A stretch of DNA of 16,788 nt, from assembly GCA_040905885.1 (NCBI GenBank), contig JBBDQR010000163.1, forward strand, positions 1 to 16,788, written 5' to 3'. Below are positions 6,639-14,215 of this stretch, in pieces. The translations under genes and the position numbers were made by a program. This DNA comes from JACVRU01 sp040905885. Lineage in GTDB: Bacteria > Actinomycetota > Thermoleophilia > Gaiellales > Gaiellaceae. Below the pieces are notes generated by a model. It worked only from the letters and a program-made list of their open reading frames with translations, searched no databases and was not told the DNA's origin. Within the stretch, counting starts at the first letter, position 1. Each line of letters begins with the position of its first letter.

Positions 6639-7429
6639 GCGGCCAGGCACCTCTCCAGCCCGCGCGCGGCCAGCACCTCGAGCGCGTGGCGACGGTACGC
6701 GGCGGTACCCCTCACGTCGTCGATCGGGCTCGCCGCGGCAGCCACGATCTCGGGGAAGTCGGCCGCCTGGTCGAGCGGCGCCGTCACGAGCGTCGCCACC
6801 GGCGCTGCAGAACCGATGGCCGCCCTGACTTCCCCCCGATTGCGATCCGCCAGGATCGCAATCGAACACACGGCGATCACCATCGCGTTCCGCGGCCCCA
6901 CCTTCATGAACGTCTGCGGCTGGCCGCTCGGCGCGAGGTGGACGGCGAGCACGAGCTCGTCCGCCTCGAGCGCGTTCTGCTTCACCCCGAGCAGGAACTC
7001 GGTCAGCGGGAGGCGCCGCTCGCCGCGCGCGCTCGCCAGCTCCACCACCGCGCGCTCGACGAGCAGCGGCGGCAGCGCGTCCCCGGCGGGCGAGGCCGTC
7101 CCGAGGTTGCCGCCGATCGTCCCGCGGTTCCGGATCTGCGGCGAGCCGACCGTCCGCGAGGCCTCGGCGAGGGCGGGCAGGAGCTCGGCCAGCTCGGTCT
7201 CCATCGCCTCGGTGTACGTGAGCGCCGCGCCCAGGCGCAGCGTCCCGTTCTCCCGCGACCAGCCGCGCAGCTCGCCGACCTCGTTCAGGTTCAGCAGCGC
7301 GTCCGGCCGCGCGCGGTCGAAGTTGAGCTCGACCATCACGTCCGTGCCCCCCTGGATCGGGAGGGCGCCCGGCACCTCGGCCCTCATCCTCAGCGCCTCG
7401 TCGAGCGTACGCGGCGTCAGCACCTCCAT
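6635..7429 (-). CDS. pucC: Xanthine dehydrogenase, FAD-binding subunit
   Basis: 264-residue FAD-PCMH family subunit that accepts electrons from the Fe-S subunit and hands them to NAD+ or another acceptor. FAD-binding elements are PIQGGTDVMVEL (24-35), TVGSPQIRNRGTIGGNLGTA (93-112) and KVGPRNAMVIA (176-186); the C-terminal CO dehydrogenase-flavoprotein-like domain follows. There is no extra cysteine-rich loop as in 4-hydroxybenzoyl-CoA reductase. The ATG at 7429 starts nine bases after the stop of the glycosyltransferase-like gene and has only a weak AGG-type ribosome site, so it probably depends on read-through from that gene. Its TGA overlaps pucE (ATGA). Whether the acceptor is NAD+ cannot be read from the sequence. 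Confidence 0.92.
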   Translation of the reverse strand: MEVLTPRTLDEALRMRAEVPGALPIQGGTDVMVELNFDRARPDALLNLNEVGELRGWSRENGTLRLGAALTYTEAMETELAELLPALAEASRTVGSPQIRNRGTIGGNLGTASPAGDALPPLLVERAVVELASARGERRLPLTEFLLGVKQNALEADELVLAVHLAPSGQPQTFMKVGPRNAMVIAVCSIAILADRNRGEVRAAIGSAAPVATLVTAPLDQAADFPEIVAAAASPIDDVRGTAAYRRHALEVLAARGLERCLAA

Positions 7430-7438
7430 GGGCCTAGC

Positions 7439-9415
7439 CTAGTCCCGCACGAACTCGAACCGGGTCGAGCCGAGGAGGTTGTCCGGAATCACCTCGAACA
7501 GGCAGGCCGGGTCGCCCGGCGGCGGGAAGACCGTCGTGTTCACGAACTCCTCGCCGGAGAACTGCAGCGTCCGCACGTAGGCGCCGTTGACGCGGAGCTC
7601 GACACGGGTGCTCAGCTTGGGCAGGAGGGTCAGCTCGAGCCGCCCCTCCTGACACGCGTATGCACGCAGCGCGGCGGGGCCGAGCATGTCTCCGTCCCAG
7701 CCGACGCCGGCCCGGATCGACGACAGCCGGGCCGGCGCCTCCAGGCGCCAGAGCCCGAGCCCGGCCTGCTCGTGCTCCCGGATCTCGGTGCGCCGGAGCT
7801 GCTCGCCGCGGAACTCGAGCTCCACCGGCGCGACGACGAGCCGCTCCTCGGGCGGAGGCTCGAGGGTGCCGTCGGGCCGGACGCCCATCTCGCGCGCGAG
7901 CGGCGGCTCTCCCGGCAGCTCGGAGCCCGCGAGCACGTAGACGCGGCGGATGCGCTCGTTCCAGAAGAGCTGCTGCCAGACGAGGTTGTGCTCCTTCTCG
8001 CTCATGAGCACGTACGCGACCGGCTCGTCCACGCTCTCGTCCACCCAGCCGCGCTCCCCGCCGAGGAGGTTCACCTGGTCGAACTCGGCCCGCTGCTGCA
8101 CCTCGCGGGTCGAGGCGAAGGAGGCGAAGGCGAGCGCGCCCAGGGCGAGCGCCGGGAGCAGGACCAGCAGCCGGCGGGGAAGGAGCGCGAAGAGGGCCAG
8201 CGCCGCGGCCGCCCCTCCCCAGACGGCGAGCTCGAGCGGCTCGTCGCCCGCGTGCTCGCGCAGCCAGAGCAAGGGGACGAGGGTGAACGCGTCCGGCACG
8301 GCGGCGTCGACCACGAGCTCCCGCAGGGGCAGGTAGAGGAGCAGCGCGAGCGCCGAGAGGGCGACGAGGGCAGTGCGGGCTCGAGGACGCGGTCCCGCCC
8401 GGGCGAGCCAGGCGGAGAGGCCCACGAACAGGACGGGGGCGAGGGGCAGCAGCGCCCGCTCCCCGAGGCGCCCGATGTATTCGGACGCGAACGCGCCGAC
8501 CTGCAGCACGACGAGCGGAACCAGCGCGATCGTCGTCGCGAGGTACGCGGAGAGGGCGTCGGACCGCGGCCGCGCAAAGACGAGGAGAGCCACGGCGCAG
8601 AGCGGGAAGATCCCGGTCACGAGGAGGAGGTCGGCGGCGTGGAAGGCGACGAAGCGCGCCACCTCTCCCGCCGAGTAGCCGGCCTCGCTCGTCACCGCGT
8701 AGGCCCCGAGCGCGTCGCGCGGGGAGCCTGCCGCCACCGTCCGGTAGGCGATCCAGCCGGCTCCGATCGCGGCGAGCGCGGCGACGCTCGGCCAGAGCCT
8801 GAGCGGCCGCCGGACGTCGCGTACGAGGAGCGCGTGGACGGCTGCGGCGGCGATCAGCACCGCCGGCAGGACGAGCGCCTGGAGGCGGGTCGCGGCGGCC
8901 AGCGCGAACGCCGCCACGAGGAGCGCCTGGCGGAGCGCAGTCGGGCGCTCGAGCGCCCCCGCGATCGCCCAGGCGGCCAGGACGACGGCGGGGTAGAAGG
9001 CGACCTCGCTCATCAGCAGCCCCGAGTAGGCGAGCCCCGGGACGGCGAGCGTCAGCGCCGCCGCGACGAGGGCCCAGCGGGCCCCCGACAGGCTCCGGGC
9101 CCAGAAGTACACCGGGACCGCGGTCGCCGACATGACCAGCGGCTGGAGCACCATGAGCAGGTCGTAGCCGCGCTCGAGGCCGGCGAGAGCCAGCGGCCCG
9201 CCGACGAGCGCCGGGTAGACGACGCCGAAGATCGCGGGCTCCTCGCCGAACAGGCTCAGGCGACCGTGCTGCCAGAGGTTGCGGCCGACGCTGCCGTAGA
9301 TCATCTCGTCCGGGGCGATCCAGAGCCCGTCGATCCGGAGGCCCGCCAGCGAGCGCGCCACGACCGACGCGACGACCAGCAGCGCGAGGATCCCCAACGG
9401 GGCCCGCCCCCTCAT
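7439..9415 (-). CDS. Polytopic GT-C/ArnT-like membrane protein, putative glycosyltransferase
   Basis: 658 residues. A first helix (about 7-23) is followed by a short loop carrying the acidic motif IAPDEMIYG (33-41, D36-E37), placed like the catalytic DE of GT-C (GT39/ArnT/PMT) enzymes, then roughly ten more hydrophobic segments to about residue 450. The last ~200 residues are soluble and strand-rich (for example TRVELRVNGAYVRTLQF), probably an extracytoplasmic beta-sandwich. GT-C enzymes transfer sugars from polyprenyl-phosphate donors outside the membrane; donor and acceptor are unknown here. The start is ATG at 9415: an alternative upstream extension is Arg-rich, lies over the adenine deaminase N-terminus and breaks the TATAAC-N6-ATG arrangement. 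It is the first gene of the operon running into pucCED, with nine bases to pucC. No link between this protein and purines is known to me. Confidence 0.78.
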   Translation of the reverse strand: MRGRAPLGILALLVVASVVARSLAGLRIDGLWIAPDEMIYGSVGRNLWQHGRLSLFGEEPAIFGVVYPALVGGPLALAGLERGYDLLMVLQPLVMSATAVPVYFWARSLSGARWALVAAALTLAVPGLAYSGLLMSEVAFYPAVVLAAWAIAGALERPTALRQALLVAAFALAAATRLQALVLPAVLIAAAAVHALLVRDVRRPLRLWPSVAALAAIGAGWIAYRTVAAGSPRDALGAYAVTSEAGYSAGEVARFVAFHAADLLLVTGIFPLCAVALLVFARPRSDALSAYLATTIALVPLVVLQVGAFASEYIGRLGERALLPLAPVLFVGLSAWLARAGPRPRARTALVALSALALLLYLPLRELVVDAAVPDAFTLVPLLWLREHAGDEPLELAVWGGAAAALALFALLPRRLLVLLPALALGALAFASFASTREVQQRAEFDQVNLLGGERGWVDESVDEPVAYVLMSEKEHNLVWQQLFWNERIRRVYVLAGSELPGEPPLAREMGVRPDGTLEPPPEERLVVAPVELEFRGEQLRRTEIREHEQAGLGLWRLEAPARLSSIRAGVGWDGDMLGPAALRAYACQEGRLELTLLPKLSTRVELRVNGAYVRTLQFSGEEFVNTTVFPPPGDPACLFEVIPDNLLGSTRFEFVRD

Positions 9416-9421
9416 GCGACC

Positions 9422-9427
9422 GTTATA
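9422..9427 (-). promoter_or_regulatory. -10 box for the leftward xanthine dehydrogenase operon, apparently leaderless
   Basis: On the minus strand the sequence reads TATAAC-GGTCGC-ATG, ending at the start codon at 9415. TATAAC is one base from TATAAT, and the six-base gap puts the start codon at about +1. No Shine-Dalgarno site fits in this space. The -35 region would fall inside the adenine deaminase coding sequence; nothing there resembles TTGACA clearly. Confidence 0.5.
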
Positions 9428-9431
9428 TCGT
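9426..9431 (+). promoter_or_regulatory. -10 box for the rightward purine-breakdown operon, apparently leaderless
   Basis: On the plus strand the sequence reads TATCGT-CGGCCC-GTG, with the GTG at 9438. TATCGT fits TAnnnT and the six-base spacing equals that of the leftward promoter. The box shares two bases with the opposing TATAAC box, so RNA polymerase could probably not occupy both at once. This arrangement also favours GTG 9438 over ATG 9414 as the adenine deaminase start. No clear -35. Confidence 0.45.
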
Positions 9432-9437
9432 CGGCCC

Positions 9438-11111
9438 GTGGCAGACCTCGCCCGAAGGATCGCCGTCGCCCGGGGGGACGAGCCGGCCGACCTGGTCATC
9501 CGCGGCGGTCGCGTGCTCTGCGTCTTCACCCGCGAGTGGCTGGAGACGGACGTCGCCGTGGCCGACGGCTACGTCGCCGGGCTCGGCGAGTACGAGGGAC
9601 GGGAGGTCGTGGACGCGTCGGGGCGCTGGGTCGTCCCCGGGCTAGTCGACGCGCACCTCCACCTCGAGTCCTCGAAGCTGCTCGTGGACGAGTTCGCGCG
9701 CCTGGTGCTGCCGCTCGGGACGACGACGGTCGTGGCCGACCCGCACGAGATCGCCAACGTGCTCGGCACGGACGGCGTCCACTGGCTCCACGACGCCTGC
9801 CGCGACCTCCCGCTGGACGTCTACTTCATGGCCTCGTCCTCGGTGCCCGCGTCGAAGTTCGAGTCCCCGCGGCGGCCGCTGCTCGACGGCGACCTCGAGG
9901 CGATGCTCCGCCGCCGGCGCGTGCTCGGCCTGGCCGAGATGATGAATTTCCCCGGGGTCATCGGCGGCGACCCGCACGAGCTGGCGAAGCTCTCCCTCCA
10001 GGGCGCCGCGCACGTCGACGGCCACGCGCCCGGGGTCGTCGGCAAGGCGCTGAACGCCTACGCGGCCGCCGGGATCCGCTCCGACCACGAGGCGTACACG
10101 CTCGAGGAGGGGCGCGAGCGGCTGCGCGCGGGCATGTGGCTGCTGATCCGCGAGGCGTCCGGGGCGCGGAACCTCCGCGACCTGATCCCGCTCGCCCGCG
10201 AGTACGGCCCCCACCGGATCGCGTTCTGCACCGACGACCGCGAGCCCGACCACATCGCGGACGACGGGCACGTGAACGCGATCGTCCGCGACGCGGTCGC
10301 GCTCGGCGTCCCGCCCGAGGATGCGCTCGTGATGGGCTCGCTGAACGCGGCCACCTGGCACGGGCTCGCGCATCTCGGGGCCGTCGCCCCCGGCTACCAG
10401 GCGGACGTGCTGCTGCTCGGCGACCTCGAGCGCTTCGAGCCGGAGCTCGTCCTCAAGCGCGGCGCGCCCGTGGGGGAGATCGCCCGTCCCGACGTGCCCG
10501 AGTGGGTCAAGCACACCGTCCGCGTCCAGCACGTCGGCGCGGCGGACTTCGCGCTGCCGGAGCTGCGCGGGCGGGCCCGCGTGATCGGGGTCGTCCCCGG
10601 CCAGATCGTCACGGAGGCACTGACCGCCGAGCCGCCGTTCCCCGACCCGGCGCGCGACCTCGCCAAGGTCGCCGTGATCGAGCGCCATCTCGGCACGGGC
10701 CGGATCGGCGTCGGGCTCGTCCGCGGCTTCGGGCTGAAGCGCGGCGCGCTCGCCTCGACGATCGCCCACGACGCGCACAACATCGTCGTCGTCGGCGTCG
10801 ACGACCACGACATGGCCCGGGCGGTGACGCGGCTGGCCGAGCTCGGCGGCGGCGAGGTCGTGGTCGAGGACCGCGGCGTGCGCGCAGAGCTGCCGCTGCC
10901 GGTCGCAGGCCTGCTCTCGGACGCGCCGCTCGAGGAAGTGCTCGAGGCGAGCCGCGCCTGCGTCGCCGCGACGCGCAGGCTCGGCTGCGAGCTGGCGGCG
11001 CCCTTCCAGACCATGTCCTTCCTCGCCCTCTCCGTGATCCCGAGCCTGAAGATCACCGACCGCGGGCTCGTGGACGTCGACCGGTTCGAGCTCGTGCCGC
11101 TCGAGGCATGA
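9438..11111 (+). CDS. ade: Adenine deaminase
   Basis: 557 residues, close to the usual 570-600 for bacterial Ade; converts adenine to hypoxanthine plus ammonia in the cytoplasm. It is an amidohydrolase: N-terminal small beta domain, then GLVDAHLHLESS (68-79, metal ligands H73 and H75), a VVADPHEIANVLG segment (98-110, H103), the GLAEMMNFPGV loop (164-174), HVDGHAPG (192-199), SDHEAY (215-220), CTDDREPDHI (264-273, metal Asp) and the C-terminal domain with GRIGVGLVRGFGL. These are the Ade family's own landmarks, not those of cytosine or guanine deaminases. The start is GTG at 9438 rather than ATG at 9414, because the latter adds an unconserved MRPLYRRP and overlaps the start codon of the divergent gene. 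It is the first of six overlapping genes; the stop overlaps the next ATG (ATGA). Its product is the substrate of the divergent xanthine dehydrogenase. Confidence 0.93.
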   Translation: MADLARRIAVARGDEPADLVIRGGRVLCVFTREWLETDVAVADGYVAGLGEYEGREVVDASGRWVVPGLVDAHLHLESSKLLVDEFARLVLPLGTTTVVADPHEIANVLGTDGVHWLHDACRDLPLDVYFMASSSVPASKFESPRRPLLDGDLEAMLRRRRVLGLAEMMNFPGVIGGDPHELAKLSLQGAAHVDGHAPGVVGKALNAYAAAGIRSDHEAYTLEEGRERLRAGMWLLIREASGARNLRDLIPLAREYGPHRIAFCTDDREPDHIADDGHVNAIVRDAVALGVPPEDALVMGSLNAATWHGLAHLGAVAPGYQADVLLLGDLERFEPELVLKRGAPVGEIARPDVPEWVKHTVRVQHVGAADFALPELRGRARVIGVVPGQIVTEALTAEPPFPDPARDLAKVAVIERHLGTGRIGVGLVRGFGLKRGALASTIAHDAHNIVVVGVDDHDMARAVTRLAELGGGEVVVEDRGVRAELPLPVAGLLSDAPLEEVLEASRACVAATRRLGCELAAPFQTMSFLALSVIPSLKITDRGLVDVDRFELVPLEA

Positions 11112-12433
11112 GCACCCTCTACGCCAACGCCTACGTCGTCACGATGGACGATGCTGGCACCGAGCATGCTGCCGGCTGGCTGGCAGTGGACGGCGACGGC
11201 TTCGTCGAGGCGGTGGGCGGCGGCGAGCCGCCCGAGGGCGAGCGCGTCGACCTCGGTGATGTCGTCGATTTGGGTGGGGCCCTCGTCACGCCGGGCCTCG
11301 TCAACACGCACCACCACCTCTACCAGAACCTCACCCGAACCCGGGCGCAGCAGGCCGACCTGTTCACGTGGCTGAGGACGCTCTATCCCGTGTGGGCCGG
11401 GATCGACGCCGAGGCCGAATACGCGGCCGCGCGGCTCGGCCTCGCCGAGCTCGCGCTCTCCGGCTGCACGACCGTCTTCGACCACCACTACGTCTTCCCA
11501 CGCGGGACGACCGGGCTCGTCGAGGCGGAGATCCAGGCGGCGCGGGAGCTGGGCGTCCGCATCGTCGCCTCCCGCGGCTCGATGGACCTCGGCGAGTCGC
11601 TGGGCGGCCTGCCGCCGGACTCGCTCGTCGAGGAGCTCGACGCGATCCTCGCCGACACGGAGGGGCTCGCCGTCCTCCACGAGGAGGGCCCCGGCGCGTG
11701 GGCCCAGATCGCCGTCGCGCCCTGCTCGCCGTTCTCGGTGACGAAGCGGCTGATGATGGAGTCGGCGGAGCTGGCCAGGCGCCTCGGGCTCCAGCTGCAC
11801 ACGCATCTCGCCGAGACGGTCGAGGAGGAGGAGTACTGCCAGGGCCTGTTCGGCTGCCGTCCGGTCGAGTACCTGGAGCAGGTCGGCTGGCTCGAGGGCG
11901 ACGTCTGGTGCGCGCACTGCGTCCACCTGTCGGCGGAGGACGTCGGCCGCTTCGGCTCGGCCGGCGTCGGCGTCGCCCACTGCCCGACCTCGAACATGCG
12001 CCTCGGCGCCGGGATCGCGCCGGTGCGGGCGATGCTGGACGCGGGCGTGCGCGTCGGGCTCGGCGTGGACGGCTCCGCGTCGAACGAGCGCGCCGACCTC
12101 GGGCTCGAGGTGAAGCAGGCGCTGCTCGTCGCCCGAGCGCGCGGCGGGCCCGAGGCGCTGACGGCGCGGGAGGCTCTGCGGCTAGGCACGCGCGGCGGTG
12201 CGGCGGTGCTCGGCCGCGACGACATCGGCTCGCTCGAGCCGGGGAAGTGCGCCGACTTCGCGGTCTGGGACCCGGACGGGCTCGCGCTCTCCGGCGCCGA
12301 CGATCCGGTCGCCGCGCTCGTCTTCGGCGGGCCCCAGCGCGTCGCGCGCCTCGTCGTCGGCGGCACCGAAGTCTCCTTCGACGAGGAGGAGATCCTGCGC
12401 GAGCATCGCAAGCAGGCGAGGAGGTTCGCATGA
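11108..12433 (+). CDS. 8-oxoguanine deaminase-like amidohydrolase
   Basis: 441 residues of the TRZ/ATZ amidohydrolase family (guanine deaminase, 8-oxoguanine deaminase, hydroxyatrazine hydrolases). Metal and catalytic residues: GLVNTHHHLYQNLTR (63-77; H68, H70), HTHLAETVEEEEY (231-243; H233, E236), WCAHCVHL (267-274; H270), and GVDGSASNE (319-327; D321). The NTHHHLYQNLTRT..DLFTWLRTLYPVW stretch is the pattern I associate with bacterial 8-oxoguanine deaminase, which turns 8-oxoguanine directly into urate plus ammonia. Guanine deaminase normally carries a different PGFVDTHIHxxQ signature, making it less likely. A hydroxydechloroatrazine-type triazine hydrolase is the main alternative label, but position between adenine deaminase and 5-hydroxyisourate hydrolase supports a purine. 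ATGA overlap on both sides; GAGGAGG near the end serves the next gene. Confidence 0.82.
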   Translation: MSTLYANAYVVTMDDAGTEHAAGWLAVDGDGFVEAVGGGEPPEGERVDLGDVVDLGGALVTPGLVNTHHHLYQNLTRTRAQQADLFTWLRTLYPVWAGIDAEAEYAAARLGLAELALSGCTTVFDHHYVFPRGTTGLVEAEIQAARELGVRIVASRGSMDLGESLGGLPPDSLVEELDAILADTEGLAVLHEEGPGAWAQIAVAPCSPFSVTKRLMMESAELARRLGLQLHTHLAETVEEEEYCQGLFGCRPVEYLEQVGWLEGDVWCAHCVHLSAEDVGRFGSAGVGVAHCPTSNMRLGAGIAPVRAMLDAGVRVGLGVDGSASNERADLGLEVKQALLVARARGGPEALTAREALRLGTRGGAAVLGRDDIGSLEPGKCADFAVWDPDGLALSGADDPVAALVFGGPQRVARLVVGGTEVSFDEEEILREHRKQARRFA

Positions 12434-12720
12434 TCTCGACGCATATCCTCGACACCGAGCAGGGAATCCCGGCCGCAGGCGTGAAGGTCGGCCTATTCCG
12501 GGGCAAAGACCTCATCTCGCTTCGCGAAACGGACGAGGACGGTCGCATCGCCGAGCTCGGAGAGGACGGCTTGCCGCCGGGTGAGTACCGCCTCGTCTTC
12601 TACGTCGAGCATGGCTTCTTCGAGAAGGTCGAGCTGACGATCGTCTGCGACCCGAGCGAGCACTACCACGTACCCCTGCTGCTTTCCTCATTCGCGTGCG
12701 TGACCTACCGCGGCAGCTAG
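12430..12720 (+). CDS. uraH: 5-hydroxyisourate hydrolase (transthyretin-like)
   Basis: 96-residue transthyretin-related protein that hydrolyses 5-hydroxyisourate, the product of urate oxidation, to OHCU. Diagnostic features are the opening ISTHILDTEQGIPAAGVKV (H5), DEDGRI with R39, HYHVPLLLS (78-86, H80) and the C-terminal tetrapeptide YRGS (93-96), which separates the enzyme from transthyretin. The three His/Arg active-site residues are intact. It is slightly short for the family (usually 105-120), mainly through a shortened strand A-B region, and 'LLSSFACVTYRGS' lacks the usual proline after LLS. The start is ATG at 12430 with GAGGAGG (12418-12424) five bases upstream; ATGA overlap with the deaminase. 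The last 25 bases overlap the OHCU decarboxylase frame. Confidence 0.95.
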   Translation: MISTHILDTEQGIPAAGVKVGLFRGKDLISLRETDEDGRIAELGEDGLPPGEYRLVFYVEHGFFEKVELTIVCDPSEHYHVPLLLSSFACVTYRGS

Positions 12721-13103
12721 ACGCCGACGAGCTGGCGCGTCTGTTCTCGGGCCGCACGCGCCTCGTCGCCGAGCTCGCCGGCCGCGAGGACCCGCTCGGC
12801 GTCGCCGACGAGGTGGCGGCCGCGCTCCCCGAGGAGGACAAGGTGGCCGCCCTGAGCACGCATCCGCGCATCGGCGCCACCTCGCCGGAGCAGCACGGCG
12901 ACGTCCCGGAGGAGCTCGCCGAGCTCAACCGCGCCTACGAGGAGAAGTTCGGCTTCCCGTTCGTCGTCTTCGTGGCGAGCCGCTCGCGCGGCGAGCTCGT
13001 GCCCGTCCTGCGGGAGCGGCTGGAGCGCACGCGGGAGGAGGAGCTCGCCGCCGGGCTGCGCGAGCTGGTCGCGATCGCGAGGGACCGATGGACCCGTACG
13101 TAA
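12696..13103 (+). CDS. uraD: 2-oxo-4-hydroxy-4-carboxy-5-ureidoimidazoline (OHCU) decarboxylase
   Basis: 135-residue all-helical enzyme that decarboxylates OHCU to (S)-allantoin, the last step of urate oxidation. Key features are the catalytic histidine in STHPRIGA (54-61, H56), the SPEQ motif with E65, and ELNRAYEEKFGFPFVVFV (75-92). The HPRIG form rather than HPDLAG marks the shorter bacterial (HpxQ-like) branch. At 135 residues it is about 30 shorter than typical members; the N-terminal 'F(E/V)HSPW' helix is abbreviated. The start is assigned to GTG at 12696, inside the uraH end (25-base overlap), because the next in-frame GTG would remove conserved helix; no ribosome site is seen, so translation is probably coupled. 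It ends 16 bases inside puuD. Confidence 0.9.
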   Translation: MRDLPRQLDADELARLFSGRTRLVAELAGREDPLGVADEVAAALPEEDKVAALSTHPRIGATSPEQHGDVPEELAELNRAYEEKFGFPFVVFVASRSRGELVPVLRERLERTREEELAAGLRELVAIARDRWTRT

Positions 13104-14215
13104 CCGACTGGCTCGACCTCCTCCTCCGCTGGCTGCACGTGGTCGCCGGCATCGTCTGGATCGGCACCTCCTTCTACTTCGTCGCGCTCGACAGCCACCT
13201 CCGGCCCGCCGAGCGGGAGGAGGAGCCGGCCGACGAGGCCTGGGAGATCCACGGCGGCGGCTTCTACCGGGTCGTGAAGCTGCGCGGCGTGCCGGCGGAG
13301 ATCCCGCGGCCGCTGTACTGGTTCAAGTGGGAGGCGTACACGACCTGGCTCTCCGGGTTCGCGCTCTTCGTCGTCCTCTACTACGTCCATGCGGACGAGG
13401 CGCTGATCGACCGGAGCGTGGCCGACGTGTCCTCGGGCACCGCCGTCGTCGTCAGCGTGGCGCTGCTCGCGGCGGCCTGGCTCGCCTACGACCTGCTCTG
13501 CCGGCTGCTCGCCGGGCGAGAGCTTCTGCTCGCCGTGACGATCGTCGGGCTGGTGACCGCGACGACCTACGCCGTCTCCCAGCTCTACGCGCCTCGGGCC
13601 GCCTTCCTCCAGGTGGGGGCGATGCTCGGGACGATCATGGCCGCGAACGTCCTCTTCGTGATCATCCCGGCGCACCGCCGGCTGCTGCGCGGGCCGGCGC
13701 CGGAGGCCGGCCGCCGCGGCAAGCAGCGCTCGGTGCACAACAACTACCTGACGCTGCCGGTCGTCTTCACGATGATCGCCGGGCACTTCCCGTCCGTCAC
13801 GGGCAATCGCCACGGCTGGGCCGCGGTCGTGGCCCTGATGGCGGTCGGCGCGTGGATCCGCGTCTTCTTCAACCTGCGCCACGCGGGCCGCAACGTCTGG
13901 GAGATCCCGCTCACCGCTGCGCTGGCGATCGCGGCGATCGCCGTCTGGGTGCGGCCGGCCGACGAGCGCCCGGTCGGGCGCGCCGTCCCCTTCGAGGAGG
14001 CACGGGCGATCGTCGACGGCCGCTGCCTCAGCTGCCATGCGGGGGCGACCGCCCAGGCGGGGCTCCGGCTCGACGACGACACCGTCCTGCGGGCCCGGCG
14101 CGGCGACGTGGCGACCCAGCTCTCCACCCGGGCGATGCCGCCGGGGAACGTGACCGGGATGACGGTCGAGGAGCGTGACTCGCTCGTGGCTTGGGCGTTA
14201 CGCTCGGACGGATGA
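13088..14215 (+). CDS. puuD: Membrane urate oxidase (urate hydroxylase PuuD) with C-terminal cytochrome c
   Basis: 375 residues combining a urate oxidase N-terminal-type membrane domain with a cytochrome c tail, the PuuD architecture that oxidises urate to 5-hydroxyisourate and sends electrons to the respiratory chain instead of making H2O2. The membrane part (about 1-290) has around eight segments with conserved-looking WLHVVAGIVWIGTSFYFVAL (15-34), KWEAYTTWLSGF (80-91), NNYLTLPVVFTM (218-229) and HAGRNVWEIP (265-274). The tail (about 295-375) carries heme-binding CLSCH (313-317) and a downstream MPPGNVTGM (350-358) offering an axial methionine. The ATG at 13088 follows GAGGG (13079-13083) and overlaps uraD by 16 bases. 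Its stop overlaps the DUF3830 start (ATGA). No soluble uricase (UaoX type) or FAD-dependent HpxO is present, so PuuD should be the urate-oxidising step here. Confidence 0.93.
   Translation: MDPYVTDWLDLLLRWLHVVAGIVWIGTSFYFVALDSHLRPAEREEEPADEAWEIHGGGFYRVVKLRGVPAEIPRPLYWFKWEAYTTWLSGFALFVVLYYVHADEALIDRSVADVSSGTAVVVSVALLAAAWLAYDLLCRLLAGRELLLAVTIVGLVTATTYAVSQLYAPRAAFLQVGAMLGTIMAANVLFVIIPAHRRLLRGPAPEAGRRGKQRSVHNNYLTLPVVFTMIAGHFPSVTGNRHGWAAVVALMAVGAWIRVFFNLRHAGRNVWEIPLTAALAIAAIAVWVRPADERPVGRAVPFEEARAIVDGRCLSCHAGATAQAGLRLDDDTVLRARRGDVATQLSTRAMPPGNVTGMTVEERDSLVAWALRSDG

Noticed and set aside
9414..9437. ATG at 9414 as the adenine deaminase start
   Set aside because: It would add MRPLYRRP, unlike family N-termini, overlap the divergent start codon, and place both -10 boxes inside the coding sequence; GTG 9438 is preferred, though not proven.
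9441..9480. Purine riboswitch ahead of the adenine deaminase or permease genes
   Set aside because: There is no room for an aptamer before 9438 and only about 30 bases of leader before 15855; no purine-riboswitch core pattern was seen.
6686..12433. A 1915-codon open frame on the plus strand
   Set aside because: Its N-terminal two thirds is Arg/Glu/Gln-rich low-complexity antisense of the XDH, GT and Ade genes; only the last ~440 codons (from 11108) are a real protein. Long antisense frames are expected at this GC content.
12935..14038. A 367-codon minus-strand frame opposite puuD
   Set aside because: Shadow frame; puuD on the other strand has clear membrane segments and a CxxCH motif.
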